Shown here piece after piece: positions 62,361 to 64,000 of a DNA stretch of 64,000 nucleotides. The position numbers and the translations under genes were made by a program. Source of the DNA: CAVRJC01 sp963721435 (GTDB lineage: Bacteria; Actinomycetota; Acidimicrobiia; IMCC26256; DASPTH01); contig CAVRJC010000006.1 in the NCBI GenBank assembly GCA_963721435.1, positions 248,001 through 312,000 of the forward strand, given 5' to 3'. Positions within the stretch are counted from its first letter, which is position 1, and each line of letters opens with the position of its first letter. Under the pieces are notes generated by a model. It saw only the letters and a program-made list of their open reading frames with translations, did no database searches and was not told the DNA's origin.

Positions 62361-63628
62361 CTCCAGGGACCGAAGTTGCGGAACGCGACCGGGCTCGCAC
62401 CGGCGGGAACCGCGTCGATGGGCACCGAGAGGTTGGCGAGCGTGGGCGCGCCGATCCGCGCCGCGACCGCGGTCGAGCGCGTCGCGATCGAGGCCGAACA
62501 CTCGGATCGCGTTCTCGCCCAGCATCGCGGTCGTCTCGCGTGGAGGGATCGCATGGAAGGTGTTGCGGAGCGCGAGGTGGGTGACCGGCACGGCCGCGTC
62601 GTCATCGGTGTACTGCCAGGTGCTCTCGATGTGCGGGTAGTCGGAGCCCCACATCAGCTGTGACGCGTATCCCTCGCGCACCGCGCGTTCGGCCTCGAAC
62701 GCGGCGAGGAAGCTCGCGCCGACGAACACGTTCGTCGCGCAGTACTCGCTGGGCGGCCTCGGCACCTGCTCGCGGAGCGCGGGGCTGAAGCCCACCTGGG
62801 CGCGCCACGTGGAGTCGAGCTCCTGCACCGTCGTGGGCCACCAGTCGCCGGGCGACTCCGTGATCACCAAGGCGAGCTCCGGAAAGCGCTCGAAGACCCC
62901 GCCGAAGATCATCCACCAGATCGCCCGCCGGGCGAAGTAGCCGCCGTCCTCGATCGACGTCAGGGCGAGGGACTCGGGTCCCGACGCCCTCCCCGGGCTC
63001 GCGGCGCCGACGTGCGTGCACAAGGTCAGGCCCCGGTTCGCGCACTCCGCCCAGAACGGGTCCCACGCGCGGTCGTTGTACTCGAGGTACACGCCGTGAC
63101 GCATCGCCGGGAAGTTCACCCCGCGCAGGCCCGAGTCGGCGACGCGCGGGAGCTCGGCGGTGGTCGCGACCGGGTCCCACATCGGAAGGTGCGCGAGCCC
63201 CACGTGGCGCGCCGGCTCGACCGAGCACGCGTCGGCCAGCCAGTCGTTGTAGATCCGGACTCCCACCGCCGCGAGGTCACGGTCGAACGTGAAGGACGCG
63301 TCGTTGCCGAGCAGCTGTGGGAGGAACGGGATGGGCTCGAAGTTCTGGCTGCCGTGGAAGATCACCTCGGCCGCGATGCCGTCGCGGTCCATGTCACGCA
63401 GACGCGCCGCCATGTCGTGGTGGCCCTCCGTGCGCTGGTTGGGGTGCGTGGTGAAGCCGGTCGCGGTCGTAGCCCGCGCTGCGCGCGCGCAGCGTCGTGA
63501 CTCGTGACCAGCTCGTCGAACGCGTCGAGGTGGCGGGAGGGGCAGTACGCGCGCAGCTGCGTGCGAAGGAGCGGCCCGATGTGGGTGTCGGACGACACGA
63601 TCACGACGGGTGCGTTGGACTCGGGCAT
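62357..63628 (-). CDS. Amidohydrolase-2 family protein, frame changes
   Basis: MPESNAPVVIVSSDTHIGPL carries the N-terminal D-x-H metal motif. In the main frame follow AARLRDMDRDGIAAEVIFHG, GLTLCTHVGAASPG (mid-barrel His) and LMWGSDYPHIESTWQYTDDD, with the closing helix TAMLGENAIRVFGLDRDAL. The C-terminus in another frame is IGAPTLANLSVPIDAVPAGA to FGPWS. Frame changes lie near 63470 and 62470. ~423 residues. Relative of the protein at 1511-2611. Substrate unknown. Confidence 0.85.
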
Positions 63629-63684
63629 GGGCCGACCCCCAATTCTCGACCGCCGCGAAACGCTACACCGGTCACAATCGGGGG

Positions 63685-64000
63685 GTGCCCGATCCCTCAC
63701 CCGTGCCCGAGATCATCGATCTCGGCGACACGTTCGTGCTGACGCGCGCTCGACCGGGCGACGAACGCTGGATCGCGGCCGCGGTGGAGCAGAGCCTCGA
63801 CCATCTGCACCCGTGGATGGAATGGGCGACACCGGAGCAGATCTCTGTCGACGCCCAGGCCGCGCGGATGACGCGCGTCGCGGGTGATTGGGAACGTGGC
63901 GAGGAGTACGGATACCTCGTGCGTCAGGGTCGCGACCCGCGCGTGCTCGGCTCGGCGTCGCTCATTCGCCGTCCGGCGGAGCGGTTCGGCCTGCCGGCGT
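63685..64000 (+). CDS. GNAT-family N-acetyltransferase, N-terminal part
   Basis: GTG 63685 opens a frame that runs off the window: VPDPSPVPEIIDLGDTFVLT then ARPGDERWIAAAVEQSLDHL, HPWMEWATPEQISVDAQAAR and GYLVRQGRDPRVLGSASLI. This matches the RimJ/RimL type of GNAT acetyltransferases (HLxPWMxWA segment). The acetyl-CoA motif is outside the window. Divergent from the amidohydrolase across ~56 bases. Confidence 0.75.
   Translation, partial: MPDPSPVPEIIDLGDTFVLTRARPGDERWIAAAVEQSLDHLHPWMEWATPEQISVDAQAARMTRVAGDWERGEEYGYLVRQGRDPRVLGSASLIRRPAERFGLPA

Overview
The window is high-GC actinobacterial DNA. The best evidence is gene order: mec - cysO - cysM - (threonylcarbamoyl-AMP synthase) - murI - cyclic-nucleotide phosphodiesterase-like MBL protein - rph - rdgB follows the Mycobacterium tuberculosis Rv1334-Rv1341 neighbourhood. 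A kdpFABC-kdpDE locus, a LexA-type SOS box with the actinobacterial consensus and a GlnX/GlnH/PknG signalling locus agree with this. Many SnoaL-like and amidohydrolase-2 genes suggest an uncultured Acidimicrobiia-like lineage; that class assignment is inference. Many strongly conserved genes (kdpA, kdpB, pknG, MFS pump) are broken by single-base indels, mostly in GG/CC runs, while their residues stay conserved. I read most of these as residual long-read or assembly errors and annotate such loci as one gene with noted frame changes.

Layout. 1-1.5 kb: end of an ABC-2 permease, smpB, mec. 1.5-7.5 kb: an accessory block (amidohydrolase, CocE/NonD hydrolase, DapA-like protein, type III restriction remnant, RadC-like protein, SOS-boxed DUF222-HNH gene) that separates mec from cysO. 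7.6-13.7 kb: the conserved cysO-to-rdgB run plus two small conserved proteins. 13.7-18.1 kb: two NTF2-like paralogues, an SDR, and a large cyclase/NB-ARC-like/TPR regulator.

18.19-48.68 kb: an integrated island bounded by a 51-bp perfect direct repeat of the 3' part of tRNA-Leu(UAG). The intact tRNA is at the right end next to a tyrosine integrase that has lost its N-terminus; an excisionase-HTH operon is at the left end. The left third is an insertion-sequence graveyard (two IS3 copies of one type, a second IS3 type, split IS110 pieces) around an odd minus-strand pair of secreted proteins made of a SecD P1-head-like domain and two FtsX-ectodomain-like domains. The middle holds a large Vgb-type beta-propeller surface protein, an M48 protease, pairs of single-TM coiled-coil proteins, PspA and an FHA-winged-helix protein. 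The centrepiece (36.2-44.6 kb) is a tightly overlapping operon: GlnX-like sensor, GlnH-like lipoprotein, helical protein, PknG kinase, zinc-ribbon PP2C phosphatase, VWA protein, small zinc-ribbon protein and zinc-ribbon FHA protein. This looks like a nutrient-sensing Ser/Thr phosphorylation module carried on a mobile island.

48.7-64 kb: chromosome again. It has a TetR/MFS pair with a perfect operator palindrome, two tandem crcB (fluoride channel) genes, a DUF4118-GAF protein divergent from kdpFABCDE with an 18-bp perfect inverted repeat between them, a STAS protein behind a highly structured leader that can pair its Shine-Dalgarno and start codon, a YcnI-like protein, a SnoaL-like protein, an amidohydrolase and the start of a GNAT acetyltransferase. 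No CRISPR array or rRNA gene was seen.
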